A DNA stretch of 64,000 bases from Simmondsia chinensis. Its lineage: Eukaryota; Streptophyta; Magnoliopsida; Caryophyllales; Simmondsiaceae. The stretch is taken from NCBI GenBank assembly GCA_018398585.1, contig JAGTTD010000007.1, forward strand, positions 39,150,911 to 39,214,910. The letters run 5' to 3'. The translations under genes and the position numbers were made by a program. The stretch's first letter is position 1; each line of letters begins with the position of its first letter. The notes under the pieces were generated by a model that saw nothing but the letters and a program-made list of their open reading frames with translations, was not told the DNA's origin and did no database searches. Positions 46,181 through 57,404 of this stretch are shown here, one piece after another.

Positions 46181-47969
46181 GAAACTATGAAAGGTAATAT
46201 GTATATAACTTTATTTCTATTGATGCAACCCTAACCCTATTGGAAAGGATATTTATAAGAAACTAATTATTTTTTCAAAATTTATAGCAAAGGAAAGTGT
46301 GGACAAATTATGTGTAAATGACAAGGAAAGCTGGCAATTTTCAACCTTTTGAAAGTTTCATTTCCATCAAATTATGTGTGATCTACTTGGCAAACTCAGG
46401 CCTATCCAGAAATAACATACACAATTCTTTGCACGTTGAGATTCTATTTATCAACATCTTTTATTCCCTCTTCAAGCACAAATGACTTCTTCTCTTCTTC
46501 TTCTTGTAGCACGTCATCAGAAAAGCTTTGAAATCAGTAGAAAAACTCATAAAACAAGTATTTACATTGGTTAGGAAAGAACTATTTATAAACCCATATA
46601 TCAGTAACAGAGAGATGAATTGCCTTACTTTCCTTTTTTTCTTGGGTGTTTAATGTTTTATGTTTCTATTTCCCTAGTTTTTTCGGGTTCTCTTAGGCCT
46701 CGCTTGTTCGTGTGGCTTGTTACATATTGTGATTTTTATCGCTAATTATTGAAAAAAATAATAATAGAGAGATGAAAAGGGACAAGTATATGAACAATTG
46801 AGGAGAGAAATGCTTGAGACATCGATGCTGAGGAAAAAAAAAAAAAAGTAAATATTTAATGGAGTGTTATATAATGATGCTAGTTTTTCAGTTCTGATCG
46901 AGTAGTAGGTGTCAATAGGTAAGAAACTTAGGATGTTTTAAAGTAGACTCTTGGGAGTAACATGGTGTATAACGTGCTAAAGGATTTTGATGTATAATAC
47001 TTCCCAATATCTATTGGATTATGGTTGAAAGTTTGACAAGTTAGTTATGTTGTTTGTATTGTACACAGTAATGTCATTAATAAAGTTTATCATCGTATGA
47101 TGGCCTCCTATATTTGTGGTCATTTGCATGCCAAAAGGATCAAGAACTTGCATTTACGATCTTTTGTAACTAGTCTCACCTAACTTATAATATGGTTTGG
47201 ATCCACTAGATTGAACATGTCATCATCACATGACAACTAATGCCTATTATATAATGTGTTTTATATTTTTCTTAGACTACGTATCGTGCGCTCGTGCTTT
47301 TACATATCTTATATATTATATCTTCTCTTGCACTCTTTCCTTTGCGACTATCATGACTTTTAGAGTATTCATATCCGATCATCTCTAGGAACATTTTTTA
47401 TAAGTTGTAACAATGATTTTTTCTATTAAAGTATTAAGTTCAGACTCTTCCAACTGCAAGTGTATTTACACGTATCTATGTGTAATATTTTTCCCTAAAT
47501 GATAGAATCAACCCATTGCATAGTGACACCATCATGCCATTGGCTAGTGACATTATGTCTGATATAAAAAAAGATAACTGAAAAGAAAGCAATAAATCGT
47601 GATAATAATTGACGATTTTGAATTTTTCGTGGGAAATTATATGTAAAAACAATAAGATTTTACTGAAGGAAAGACAATAAAGTTTTAATCAAGCATTAAA
47701 GCACTGCCAAAAAACAGAAATTTTATAACTTATATGTCTAAATAAAATTGTTTACAGTTTAATTTTTTGATAGCTTAAAACTGTAAAAACTCTGGACAAT
47801 TGTTATGTAAATGGTTGTTTAGCATAAGAGCATTTTTTTTTTATTTTAAACCTTAAAGGTACGTTTGTTTATATATTTTTAGCTTACCTTCTTCAGATTG
47901 TTTGTCTCAATAGAATTTGTATATTTAAGATATGTATCTTTCTACAATGTGATATTTTGTTATGTAATG

Positions 47970-48027
47970 TAAAAACCCTTTTTTACAAAATAAATTAGTA
48001 AAAACCCTTTTTTACAAAATAAATTAA
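47970..48027. repeat. Perfect tandem duplication, unit ~29 bp
   Basis: AAAAACCCTTTTTTACAAAA followed by TAAATTAGT occurs twice in a row. Each unit includes GTAAAAA and TTTTTTAC, a small inverted pair. Confidence 0.85.
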
Positions 48028-48174
48028 GTATTTAGATGCATAATTAAAAAGGAACTTATTCATTAAAATGACAAGAAGCATTTTTTTTTTTTTTTTTCGG
48101 TCCAAATGACAAGAAGATACTTAATACCATAAATTGGTGACCAACCAATATTAGCAGGGTAGATCATGCTAGTG

Positions 48175-49135
48175 CTGCACAACTATGATGGATGGTAGCA
48201 AGCCTGAGTAAAGAGTAATATTTGTGATCAAGTTCTGGTGATCAAAGAGGGTGGCCTTGTAGGTATTGTAGAGATGGACCATGTGGTGGTAAGCCATGCT
48301 GGCAGGTGACGAAAGTGGACACGGTGGCGGTTGCCCTTGGCCACAATGGTGGCTGATGGGAACATATCATGGTGTTGGTGGATTTTAATCAATGAAATCG
48401 TGGTCATAGTGAGGGAGTGCATAGTGGCAAGTTATGATGGTTAGTAATGAATCATGATATTGGCTAGTTATGATAGTAGAGTGATCAGCATATATAGCGA
48501 GACATGGTGTTGGAAGTAAAAATGGGTCGTATTAGTGAAGATTTATGGTTAACATATATTTTTTTAAATATCTTTTTTTATTTAGTTACAAAAGATATCT
48601 TTTGTCAATCAAACACTAATCTCATAGGGCCCACTGCCCCCCATACCACCGCGACTTGCTATAGTTACCACTCTCCATTATCATGACTAACTACTATTAT
48701 AATTTACTTCTAATTGCCATGACTCACCGCCACCATCTTACTATGACCACTAGTCTATCTAACCACCACACTCTCACACCCAGAATTGTCGTCCATCTCC
48801 ACCATGATTTGCCATCTCCATAACTTCACTAACTACTATGGCTCATCTTCGTTGCACACCCTATGGCTAGCTTTGCCTTAATCTTTTTATTTTTTTTAAA
48901 TTGGTAGGACCATTACCGGGGGGGGGGGGGGGGGGGGGGGGAGGCCCCGGACCCTGAGGACGACTTAAAATATTTTCAAATATTGGGGCATAAGGGTGCT
49001 GGACAGGGCAGCTTGTCTTAATTACCACCCATTATTAAGGTTTATTGTTATCTATCATTGTTGTTAAACACCTCTATGATCCATCTTAGTGGCAAATCCA
49101 CCACCTGTCATTATTGGTTGATTTATATTATCATC
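48175..49135. repeat. Degenerate fold-back (long inverted repeat) region
   Basis: The left arm (about 48175-48530) is rich in GGTGG, ATGATGG and TAGTTATGATAGTAGAG. The right arm (about 48640-49135) is rich in the complements: CTCTCCATTATCATGACTAA, CACCGCCACCATC, GATTTGCCATCTCC. The arms pair imperfectly over several hundred bases around a short AT-rich centre near 48.57 kb. The right arm is interrupted by a 24-G run and GAGGCCCCGGACCCTGAGG. Confidence 0.5.
48918..48941 (+). repeat. Poly(G) run of 24
   Basis: Uninterrupted G tract followed by AGGCCCCGGACCCTGAGG, which resembles the RTE-tail block (CAGGGTCTGGGG complement). Length may be affected by sequencing or assembly. Confidence 0.8.
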
Positions 49136-49635
49136 GCCTTTTTCTGATCATCATAACGTGGTCTTACTAACTGATCAAAACTCAAATCAGATGCAATAAA
49201 AAACTGATAAAATACAAATGCGTATTTATTCTTAGTTGGTTTGATCTGGATGGAATGATAAGATTTTGACATATATGATTCCTCAAATCTAGATTGAAAA
49301 AATTGACCGACAAAAAATCAACATGAAGGGTTAAAATTTGAACAGAGCAGTATATTAATAGTGTAATATGACGTCAGAACAAATAATTATATGATACACT
49401 TCTAAATTCGAAATGGGATCGGTATGTGAAGAATCATAAATAATAATATTATGCAAAGGGCCAAAACTTTAAAAAAATGAAGAGAGGCATAATAATTAAT
49501 TTAATAATAGTAGCGGCGAAACAGGGGAGCCAAGTAGAAGAGAGCCCAAAAGTCATGAAGAGCAGAGCCAGCTGCTTGATGCAGCATCTCATGTGACTCA
49601 GATGTACTCTTGTTCCTCCTTATATATACATATAT

Positions 49636-49672
49636 CTCTCTATATATATATATATATATACACACACACGTT
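49636..49672. repeat. (TA)n/(AC)n compound microsatellite
   Basis: TATATATA tract followed by ACACACAC. Confidence 0.85.
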
Positions 49673-50684
49673 AAGAAAGTTGTTCAAAATCGTTATTGGC
49701 GGATTAATAATATGATTTGTAAATAATGAAAGTTATAAAATTATTTTGAAAACTATAATCTTACTCTGGCAATAATAATTTGTTGTAGTACTATGTCATT
49801 TTTAGGAAAACTCCTCCTCAGTTAGAGCTTTAAGTATTTATAGGGAAAGGAATTAAGTTAAGGTATCTGTAGGAACAATTAGAACTATCTTTTGCTTGAT
49901 TCAATTATGTGTATGCGGTAATTGCACTTAAGCAAGTAACACTTGGGATCATTCTTTGTGTACTTGAAGCCTTGAGGATCAATTTGCTACCATACCGGGC
50001 CCAAGTGGACGAGTAATATTAGAGGCCTTGAGTCGATAAGATTACCAAGTAAGCATCATCAACTAATCCCTAATCTAAGGGCAATGAGTGCGCATAAGTC
50101 AAGAGAGATAAGGTTGAAGAGTAACTTATGATTGCAGAGGTTGGCAAATAACTTGCTAAAGGGGACTTAGGTGGCTAATGACACTATTGAGTCTTATCGA
50201 CTCACTTCTATTTTCCCATCCATATTTGCCTAGTCTACACCTATTTGGCTATGACTTACCAAAAAAAGACCTACGCGTATATGTGTGCAATATTAGCCTA
50301 CTTATATTTGTATCTACATCAATTATTAGGGAGATGAGGGATACATTTTGAACCTGACACTTCTAATTTAAAAATTAGATACTATAACTATTACATCAAT
50401 TCGAAAACGTTTGTAATAGTATATTTAGACTAAATTAGCAAAGTGGCATTTCAGACAAAAAATTTAGCAAAATGGCACAGTTCACTATTCATTTAACGTT
50501 GCAAGCTGCAACGAATGAACAATATTTTTATTTTTATTTTTTTTACGGAAGCACAACTAATTTGTTGAGATGGAAGGGATAGAGAGAGAAAGGGGTGGGG
50601 CTACTATATTTTTTTTTAATTTTAAAATTTATTGTATTTAAAAATTATCAAAATTTTAAATTATTTATGTAAAATAGTAAGGAA

Positions 50685-51530
50685 TGCGAAGCTCCATCTT
50701 TTTTTGCAACGTCTACTGACACCCCCCCCCCCCCCAATTCGCTCACACCTCCCCGCCTCCTCACCGCCCCACCGTTGGCCACCTCGCCGACTCACCTCCA
50801 CCCCCGGCGAGGCTACCGTGACGGCGATGGCCCACCGTCGGGCAAGCGCACCCCGCCACTTCGACCCACCCACCACACCCACTCTGGCACCGAAACACCA
50901 CACCCACCCCACCACACCCACACCGGCTTGAGCCCAACCACCACCTAGTCTCACCCAACCACCTACACACCACCCTACCCACCTCTGACATCCCACCCCG
51001 CCACTTCGACCCACCCACCACAACCCCGCCCTCGCCCGACCCACTCACCACTTCGGCCCACCGATTCTCGCACCTCACCACCACCTCGCCCCAACTACCT
51101 GGCACCACACCGGCTCTGACACCGGCACCACCACCGCCGCCCCCATGAAGCTCCATCAACAACATCACACACACACCATACCATGCATTTCCCACCCCAC
51201 CACCACCACTAGCCCCACCTCCACCTTCACTGCCGCCAACAACCCTAAGCCAGCAGCCCGTAGCCGGCAAGCAAGAGGGGGCCCAGGTAAGTTTAGCCTG
51301 TTCAGAGTTCCACCAACGTACCGGCTCCAGGTTTGATCTAACCTTTTTTTTTTTTTTTACAGCAGGGTAGTGTTGGATTACCATTGCTGTGTATTTTATT
51401 TGGTTTACTCGTTTTTGTCTCATTTCAGTTTTGTGAAGTGTGTGTGTCTTATTGACTGTGGGTTTTTGGGTGTATATACCTATTATGCTTCTTGCCTATA
51501 TTTTTCACTCACCCGCGTTAGGTTAGCTAG
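50685..51530 (+). other. C-rich 5' region of the LINE
   Basis: Strongly strand-biased: a 14-C run at 50722-50735 and then repeated CACCCACCACACCC / CACTTCGACCCACCCACCAC blocks. The minus strand shows long open frames rich in Gly, Val and Trp, a by-product of composition. It may be a 5'UTR or promoter of the LINE, or a minisatellite carried into it. Not seen elsewhere in the window. Confidence 0.5.
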
Positions 51531-54487
51531 TTGATGAGCGCGAACAGCTATGGAACTCAGACTTTGAGGCCATCTTCAAATGGGGTGGGGAGGAGGAGGA
51601 CAAAGCGAAAGGGGATAGGGAACTTGAGATTAGGTTCACTAAATGTAGGGACACTAAAGAAGAAGAGTTTTGAGGTGGCGCATATGATGATGAGGAGAAA
51701 CATCAACATCCTTTGTCTGCAAGAGACTAAATGGGTTGGCACGAAAGCCAGGGAGGTGCTAGGGCATAAGCTCTGGTATGCGGGCAAGGCTAGAGGCAGG
51801 AATGGAGTTGGGATCATTGTGGAAAGCAACCTCAAGGATAAAGTAGTCGGAGTATCAAGAGCTGGCGATAGGATCATAAGTATCAAGATGGTCCTAGATG
51901 GTGAAGTATTGAACGTCATCAGTGCCTACGCACCTCAAACTGGACTGTCGGAGCTTGAGAAGGCTACTTTTGGGAGGACTTAGACACAATGATGCAGGGC
52001 ATACCCCCAACCGAACAAGTAATGATTAGCGGGGATTTCAACGGACACGTTGGTGCGACGGAGGATGGGTATGCTCCTCATCACGGAGGATTCGGTTTTG
52101 GAACTAGGAATGCAGAGGGTAAAGCCCTATTAGACTTCGCGGTTACGTACGACCTGACGGTGGCCAATACCTTCTTCAAAAAGCGTGAGCACCACATCGT
52201 CACGTACCAAAGCGGTGGGACAAGAACACAGATTGACTACAGACTATTAAGGAGAAGGGTGCAAAGAGACTGCAGGGATTACAAGACTACCCCTGGCGAA
52301 GACCTGTCTACGCAACATAGGGTGCTGTGGGCGGATATAAAGGCCAGGGGGAGGGCCAAAAGAATCTGCAAACCTGCGCATTCGCACACTTGCTGGAGGG
52401 AGCTCAAGGGGGAGAAGTATAAGGTATATAAGGAAAAAGTGGAGGCCGAAATCAGGGAGGACTTTAAAGGGGATACAAACCAGTTGTGGAACCATCTGGC
52501 CCAAAAGATAAGAGGACTGGCACAGGAAGTCCTCGGCATTTCTAAGGGAAGGGCACCAAAGAACAGAGAATCCTGGTGGTGGGGTGACGAGATCCAAGAG
52601 AAGATTAAGGCGAAACGAGCTTGTTTCAGAGAGTGGGACCATAGCAGGGACGAGGATAAGCGATATCGGTATATTCAAACTAGGAGAGAAGCAAAGCGAG
52701 GAGTCAGAGAAGCACAATCAAGAGCTTATGAGGACTTCTACAAAAGGATGGAGACCAAGGACGGCGCGAGGGACTTATATAGAATCGCCAAAGCGAGAGA
52801 AAGGAAGACCAGAGACCTGGACAGAGTGCAATGCATAAGAGGGGAAGATGGTCAGGTACTCGTGGACACGCATCTAATCAAGGATAGGTGGAAAAGTTAC
52901 TTCCAAGAGCTGTTCAACGAACAAGGAAAGACAGACATATCCTTAGGTGATCTTCAAATATCTGAGGTGCGTCAAAACCACTGTGAATGTAGGAAAATTA
53001 GCCTAGACGAAGTCAAGGAAGCCCTGAGATCCATGAGAAGGGGTAAAGCAGTTGGCCCATATGGCATCCCTGTAGAAGCATGGAAGTGACTTGGACAAAA
53101 GGGCGCCATTTGGCTGACTAAACTATTTAACCAAATACTCTAGGGGGACAAGATGCTTGAGGAATGGAGGAAGAGCATATTGATACCAATATATAAGAAC
53201 AAAGGTGACATTCAGAGTTGCGTCAACTATCGGGGTATCAAGCTCATGTGCCACACTCTGAAGTTATGGGAACGGGTCATAGAGAGGAGGTTAAGGCAGT
53301 TGACTGAGGTGTCCTAGAACCAGTTCGGATTTATGCCCGGGAGATCAACAATAGAAGCCACCCACATCCTAAGGCGGACGATAGAGCATTATAGGGAGAG
53401 ACAAAAGAACCTTCATATGGTCTTCATTGATTTAGAGAAGGCATATGATAGAGTGCCAAGGGAGATCCTTTGGAGAGTTTTGGACAGGAAAGGCATCCCC
53501 GTATCGTACATCCAACCCATCAAAGACATGTATGATGACGCACAGACTATGGTGCGTACAGTGGATGGGGAGTCAGACGGCTTCCCGATAACAGTAGGGG
53601 TTCACCAAGGGTCTGCCTTGAGCCCCTATCTGTTCATTTTGGTTATGGACGAGCTCACTAGGCACATCCAGGGATGTGTACCTTGGTACATGCTGTTTGC
53701 AGATGACATAGTATTGGCAGGGGAGTCGCGGGAAGAGATTAATGAGAAACTGGAACTATGGAGAGGAGTTCTAGAGTCGAAGGGTTTGCGACTAAGCAGA
53801 GCCAAGACCGAGCACATGGAACTCAAGTTCAATTCATCTACCACGCCTAGCCGAGAAGAAGTCAAGATTGGACACAAGGCCATTTCGAAGATGGAGAGAT
53901 TCAGGTACTTAGGGTCCACGATACAGCACAATGGCGAAGTGGACGAGGATGTCTGCTACATGATCAAAGCGGGTTGGCACAAGTGGAGGATGGCCTCTGT
54001 GGTACTTTGTGATTGGAAATTCCCCTTGAAGCTAAAGGGAAGATACTATAAGACGGTGGTGCGGCTAGCCATGGCGTATGGAGCGGAGTGCAGGGCGATG
54101 AAACAACAGCACACTCAGAAGATGAGGGTGGCGGAGATGCGAATGCTGAGGTGGATGTGCGGACACAGAGGGAAGGATAGGATCAGAAACGACATCATAA
54201 GAGGCAAATTGGGCGTAGCTCCCATTGATGATAAATTAAGGGAGCAACGTTTGAGGTGGTTCGGACATGTCAGAAGGAGACCAGACGAAGCTCCTGTCAG
54301 AAGATGCGAACAGCCTATTACTACATTAGGCAGAAGAGGAAGAGGCAGAGGCAGACTGAAGAAGAGATGGCTTGAGATGATCCGACAAGACCTCACCCAC
54401 CTAAACCTTCAGGAGGAGATGGCCTTAGATAGGGCCCAATGGAGGGCTAGCATAGGGGTTTTAGATGACCCGTTTAGAGTAGGGTAG
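51531..54487 (+). pseudogene. LINE polyprotein: apurinic-like endonuclease + reverse transcriptase, disabled
   Basis: The endonuclease (EEP fold) starts near 51590: LGSLNVGTL, ILCLQETKWVG, GVGIIVES, VISAYAPQTG, then ISGDFNGHVG and TQIDYRLLRR. Reverse transcriptase signatures: NYRGIKLMCHTLKLWERVI, NQFGFMPGRST, MVFIDLEKAYDRVPREILW, GVHQGSALSP, and the catalytic FADD at about 53696-53707, which is intact. The C-terminal region has LRWFGHVRRRPDEAPVRRCE. Breaks: a one-base frame loss at about 51966-51983, a TGA at 53087-53089, and two TAG codons between there and 53333. It cannot make the full protein, but three long open stretches remain, so decay is recent. Confidence 0.85.
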
Positions 54488-54617
54488 TCTTTTCTCTATC
54501 TTTCTATCCCTATCTTATTCTCTTTCTCGTTCTCTTTCCTTTTCTTATCTACCCTTTTTTTTTTTTTTTTTTGGGGCCATACTTATGCTTTCTGATGTTT
54601 GCCAGGTCTTTGGCTGA

Positions 54618-54763
54618 TGGATGCTCTTAGGTTGGGGGTCCAAGGAAGCAGCCTCTCTTCAGGGTAGCCCCCTGAAGGGCGAAGGCTGCGTATATCTACC
54701 CTCCCCAGACCCTGCTTTTGGTGGGAGCCCTTGGTGGCACTGGGCTTGTTGTTGTTGTTGTTG
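54618..54763 (+). repeat. LINE 3' tail shared with the short elements of this window
   Basis: Blocks in order: ATGCTCTTAGGTTGGGGGTC, AGCAGCCTCTCTTCAGGG, CCCCTGAAGGGCGAAGGCTG, GTATATCTACCCTCCCCAGA, CCCTGCTTTTGGTGGGAGCC, CTTGGTGGCACTGGGC, then six GTT/TTG units. The same order is found at 6395-6512, 25870-25978, 28200-28325, 28485-28593 and 46088-46180. Confidence 0.8.
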
Positions 54764-54984
54764 TAGTAAGGAAGAGAAAAGAAAGAGTTTGATTTGTAAT
54801 TTTTCAATTTCAAGTTCTTTTCTATCCTTTTTTTCTCTAAGTTCATAGATTTTGTCTTAGTTTTGTTTTATGTTATGTGTACTATAAACTAATTTTTACT
54901 TTTTCCAAGGGTACGATCTAGCCTAAGTGGTAATATACACTTTTTTCTAATTCAACGTATCCAAACTTTGTTTATTGCATTGTT

Positions 54985-55235
54985 GGAGTGTTTATTATTG
55001 TTCTTGAGAACTCAACCCCTTACTATGCTCAAGCAAATGGCCAAGCTAAGTCTACTAACAAGATTTTAAAGGTCAATTTTGAAAACATGATTGAGGATAA
55101 TCCCAAGAAGTGGCATGAGTTTCTACTTGATACTATTTGGGCCTATAGAACGTCCAAACGTAATGCAACTGGGATAACCCCCTTTCCATTTAACGTATGG
55201 CCATGACGCTGTATTTTCAATGGATACCTAATTAA
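54985..55235 (+). pseudogene. Ty3/gypsy integrase fragment inside the MULE
   Basis: The open stretch encodes the end of the integrase catalytic core: STPYYAQANGQAKSTNK, MIEDNPKKWHEFLLDTIWAY, RTSKRNATGITPF. After a one-base shift it continues TYGHDAVFSM. The usual catalytic Glu in NGQAE is Lys here. No LTR, protease or reverse transcriptase is nearby. It is a short captured or leftover piece lying between the LINE and the right MULE arm. Confidence 0.75.
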
Positions 55236-55490
55236 TAAATAGTCAAAAAATAAATTTATATATTAATATATTAAATAATAACGATAATATATACAAGTCA
55301 TTTTAATTTTTCAACAAAAATTAACGAGTACCTAAATGATGAAATGACCTGTATATATTATCGTTATTATTCACGATATTAAATATAGTAAATAATAACG
55401 ATAATATATACAAATTATTTCGATATTTTTAACAAAAATTTAACGAATACCTAATTGATAAATAGTTAAAAATAAATTTATAAATTAAAA
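55225..55490. repeat. Subterminal AT-rich repeats of the MULE
   Basis: AAATAATAACGATAATATAT occurs as two direct copies (about 55273 and 55389), with one inverted copy between (GTATATATTATCGTTATTAT). ACCTAATTAATAAATAGT-type blocks accompany each. Confidence 0.65.
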
Positions 55491-55675
55491 CTATTTTACA
55501 TAAATAATTTAAAATTTAAAAGAATTTAAATACAATCAATTTTAAAATAAAATAAATAAAGTAAGCCCATCCCTGTCCCTCTTTCTCCCTCCCTCTTACC
55601 TCAACAAATTAGCTGTGCTTTTGTAAAAAAATGTTGTCATTCATTGCACGCCGTTAATGAACAGTAAATGTTGTC

Positions 55676-56587
55676 TAGGGGTGAACAAAAATCAGTCCGG
55701 ACCGATAAACTAGATCGGACCGGACCGAGTGAAGTTCGGTCCGGTCAACGGTCTATATTTTAGTAGATATTCGGTCTTCGGTCCAAAACCGAAAAACCCG
55801 AGGACCGGACCGAAGACCGATAAAATATTTACAATAATAATATAATTTAAATTTGAATCATAATAATTTTTTAAAAAAAATATTTAAATGCAAAGTATTA
55901 AGGAAAAAAATATTTAGTTAACATTAATGATTTATTTATGATGATGATGGCCGTCCCTCTTCTTGCCTTTTCAAATTTCTTTCCTTATTTTAATTTTTTA
56001 TTTTAACATAACTTTATTGATGTTTAATTATGTTTGTTTGAGTTGGATATAGCTAGTTAATTGTGAGAAGAATTAAGGAGAAACCATTTATGATATTGGT
56101 TTTGTCATGACCATTTATGATTTATATAATAGATAAGATGTATTTCTTTTTTGCTAATATTTGTTAGTTTTATTTGAAGTTTTATATTTATTTTCTGATA
56201 TGTATGTTATGTTTTCTCATCATGCACTATTGATTATGTATGAATTTATCATATGATATCAGATCTATCTTATTTATTTTTTTGCTAGGTAATATTCTTC
56301 TAAGAAAAATATAATATATTGGATGTGAACGGAGTAAAAAAATATTTTAAATGATTAATTTAATTGAGTGTATGGTTAATATAATTTTCAGAGTTCAACA
56401 AATTAAAATAGATTTCTTTCAATTCGGTCCATAATCGGGTCGGTCCGGTCTGGACAGGTTTTAAATCGATCTTGGACCGGACCGACCTGATTCAATTCGG
56501 TCTGGTCAACAAATTAAAATAAATTTCTTTCAATTTGGTCCATAATCAGGTCGATCCGGTCCGGTCTTGGACTGATGTGCATCCCTA
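55676..56587. mobile_element. 912-bp hAT-like element inserted in the right MULE arm
   Basis: Ends TAGGGGTGAACAAAAATCAG and (complement) TAGGGATGCACATCAGTCC. Both subterminal regions are crowded with CGGTCCGGTC / GGACCGGACCG motifs. Flanks ATGTTGTC (55668-55675) and ACTTTGTC (56588-56595) match at 6 of 8. Removing it joins the two halves of the right arm so that they align with the left arm. No transposase frame. Confidence 0.75.
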
Positions 56588-57373
56588 ACTTTGTCATTTT
56601 GCTAAATTTTTTGCCTAACATATCACTTTGCTAATTTTTTTTAAAAAAAATATGGCACTTTGCTAATTTAGTCGTATATTTATATATGTATACATGTAAG
56701 TACTACAGAGTGTGCTTCCGAGTTTGACCTACTGGTTGCCATGACAGAGACGTGCCCCTACTACTCCCCTAATATCAACCACCCCAACTCATCACTTTAT
56801 CATATAATATATATAATATAATAATATAGTACGTACTTATATTTATAAACAAAGACTGTCATCCAAAGGCGTGCCAGATATGCAAATATGATGCACCTGA
56901 CGTTGTGGCTTTTTTACATGCAAATCAGAAAAGAAATACATGAAAGTACGTACATACCTATACTATGCATTAAATTAATAATTAGTACATGATGATAGAG
57001 TGAATAAAACCGATTCCCTTGAGAAACAGCCAACTCCCAAGTTAGTTGTCAACACGACTTAGTTGCTTTTGACTGGTCATACACACATAAACATCCAATC
57101 GCTGATCTATTCGAGTTCGATAATATATCGAATGTTTTGACGACCAGTGATAATAAGATCATAGGTGATGCAAAATACTTTTGCTGGTAATGACATTTCT
57201 CTTGTAAGGTATAGTGGAGTAAAAGTAAGATTTAATATTGTTTTAGATAAGCTAATATGACTGTAAATTGAGTAAAATATGGTCACTTGTGTCCTTTGGT
57301 GTTTTGGTCTTTTTTATGGACGCATTCAGAAGATCTCTCTCTAGTAGAGTCACCTAACTGCAATTTTCTTACT

Positions 57374-57404
<31 letters not shown>

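Larger units (their letters stand above)
44551..50418. other. Gene-poor interval with repeats
   Basis: TST promoter side to about 44.8 kb. A degenerate stretch of GGGTCAATTTGGGT variants at 44.82-45.33 kb ends CCCCACCCCTAGG, perhaps an eroded hAT MITE. Then come an RTE-tail fragment (46088-46180), a short duplication (47970-48027), a fold-back region (48175-49135) and a TA/AC microsatellite (49640-49670). No exon chain supported. Confidence 0.55.
50675..54773 (+). mobile_element. RTE-type non-LTR retrotransposon (LINE) with 10-bp target duplication
   Basis: Element about 50685-54763. TAGTAAGGAA occurs at 50675-50684 and 54764-54773, immediately flanking. It has, in order, a C-rich 5' region (50721-51340), an endonuclease region, a reverse transcriptase region, and a 3'UTR ending in (TTG)n, the usual RTE end. 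It sits within the left part of the MULE. Coding parts are annotated separately and are broken. Confidence 0.85.
50419..56682. mobile_element. Mutator-like element (MULE) with 9-bp target duplication, carrying nested insertions
   Basis: Element proper 50428-56673. GTATATTTA is repeated perfectly on both sides (50419-50427 and 56674-56682), the 9-bp size of Mutator duplications. The ends start GACTAAATTAGCAAAGTG on both strands. Long inverted arms follow: left 50428 to about 50678, right about 55490-55675 plus 56596-56673, sharing AAAATTTAGCAAAATG, GCACAACTAATTTGTTGAG / GCACAGCTAATTTGTTGAG and the inner TGTAAAATAGT. The right arm is split by a hAT-like element and the left arm is cut at its inner edge by an RTE LINE. 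No MURA-like transposase was recognised, so it is probably non-autonomous. Confidence 0.85.

Noticed and set aside
48504..48686. Short plus-strand frame in the fold-back region
   Set aside because: Lies at the centre of a degenerate inverted repeat, no family resemblance.
50661..51423. Minus-strand Gly/Val/Trp-rich open frames of 127 and 220 codons
   Set aside because: They are the complement of the C-rich LINE 5' segment; composition explains them and no known domain is visible.
54583..54846. 87-codon minus-strand frame over the LINE 3' end
   Set aside because: Antisense of the LINE 3'UTR tail; the same tail elsewhere does not keep the frame.
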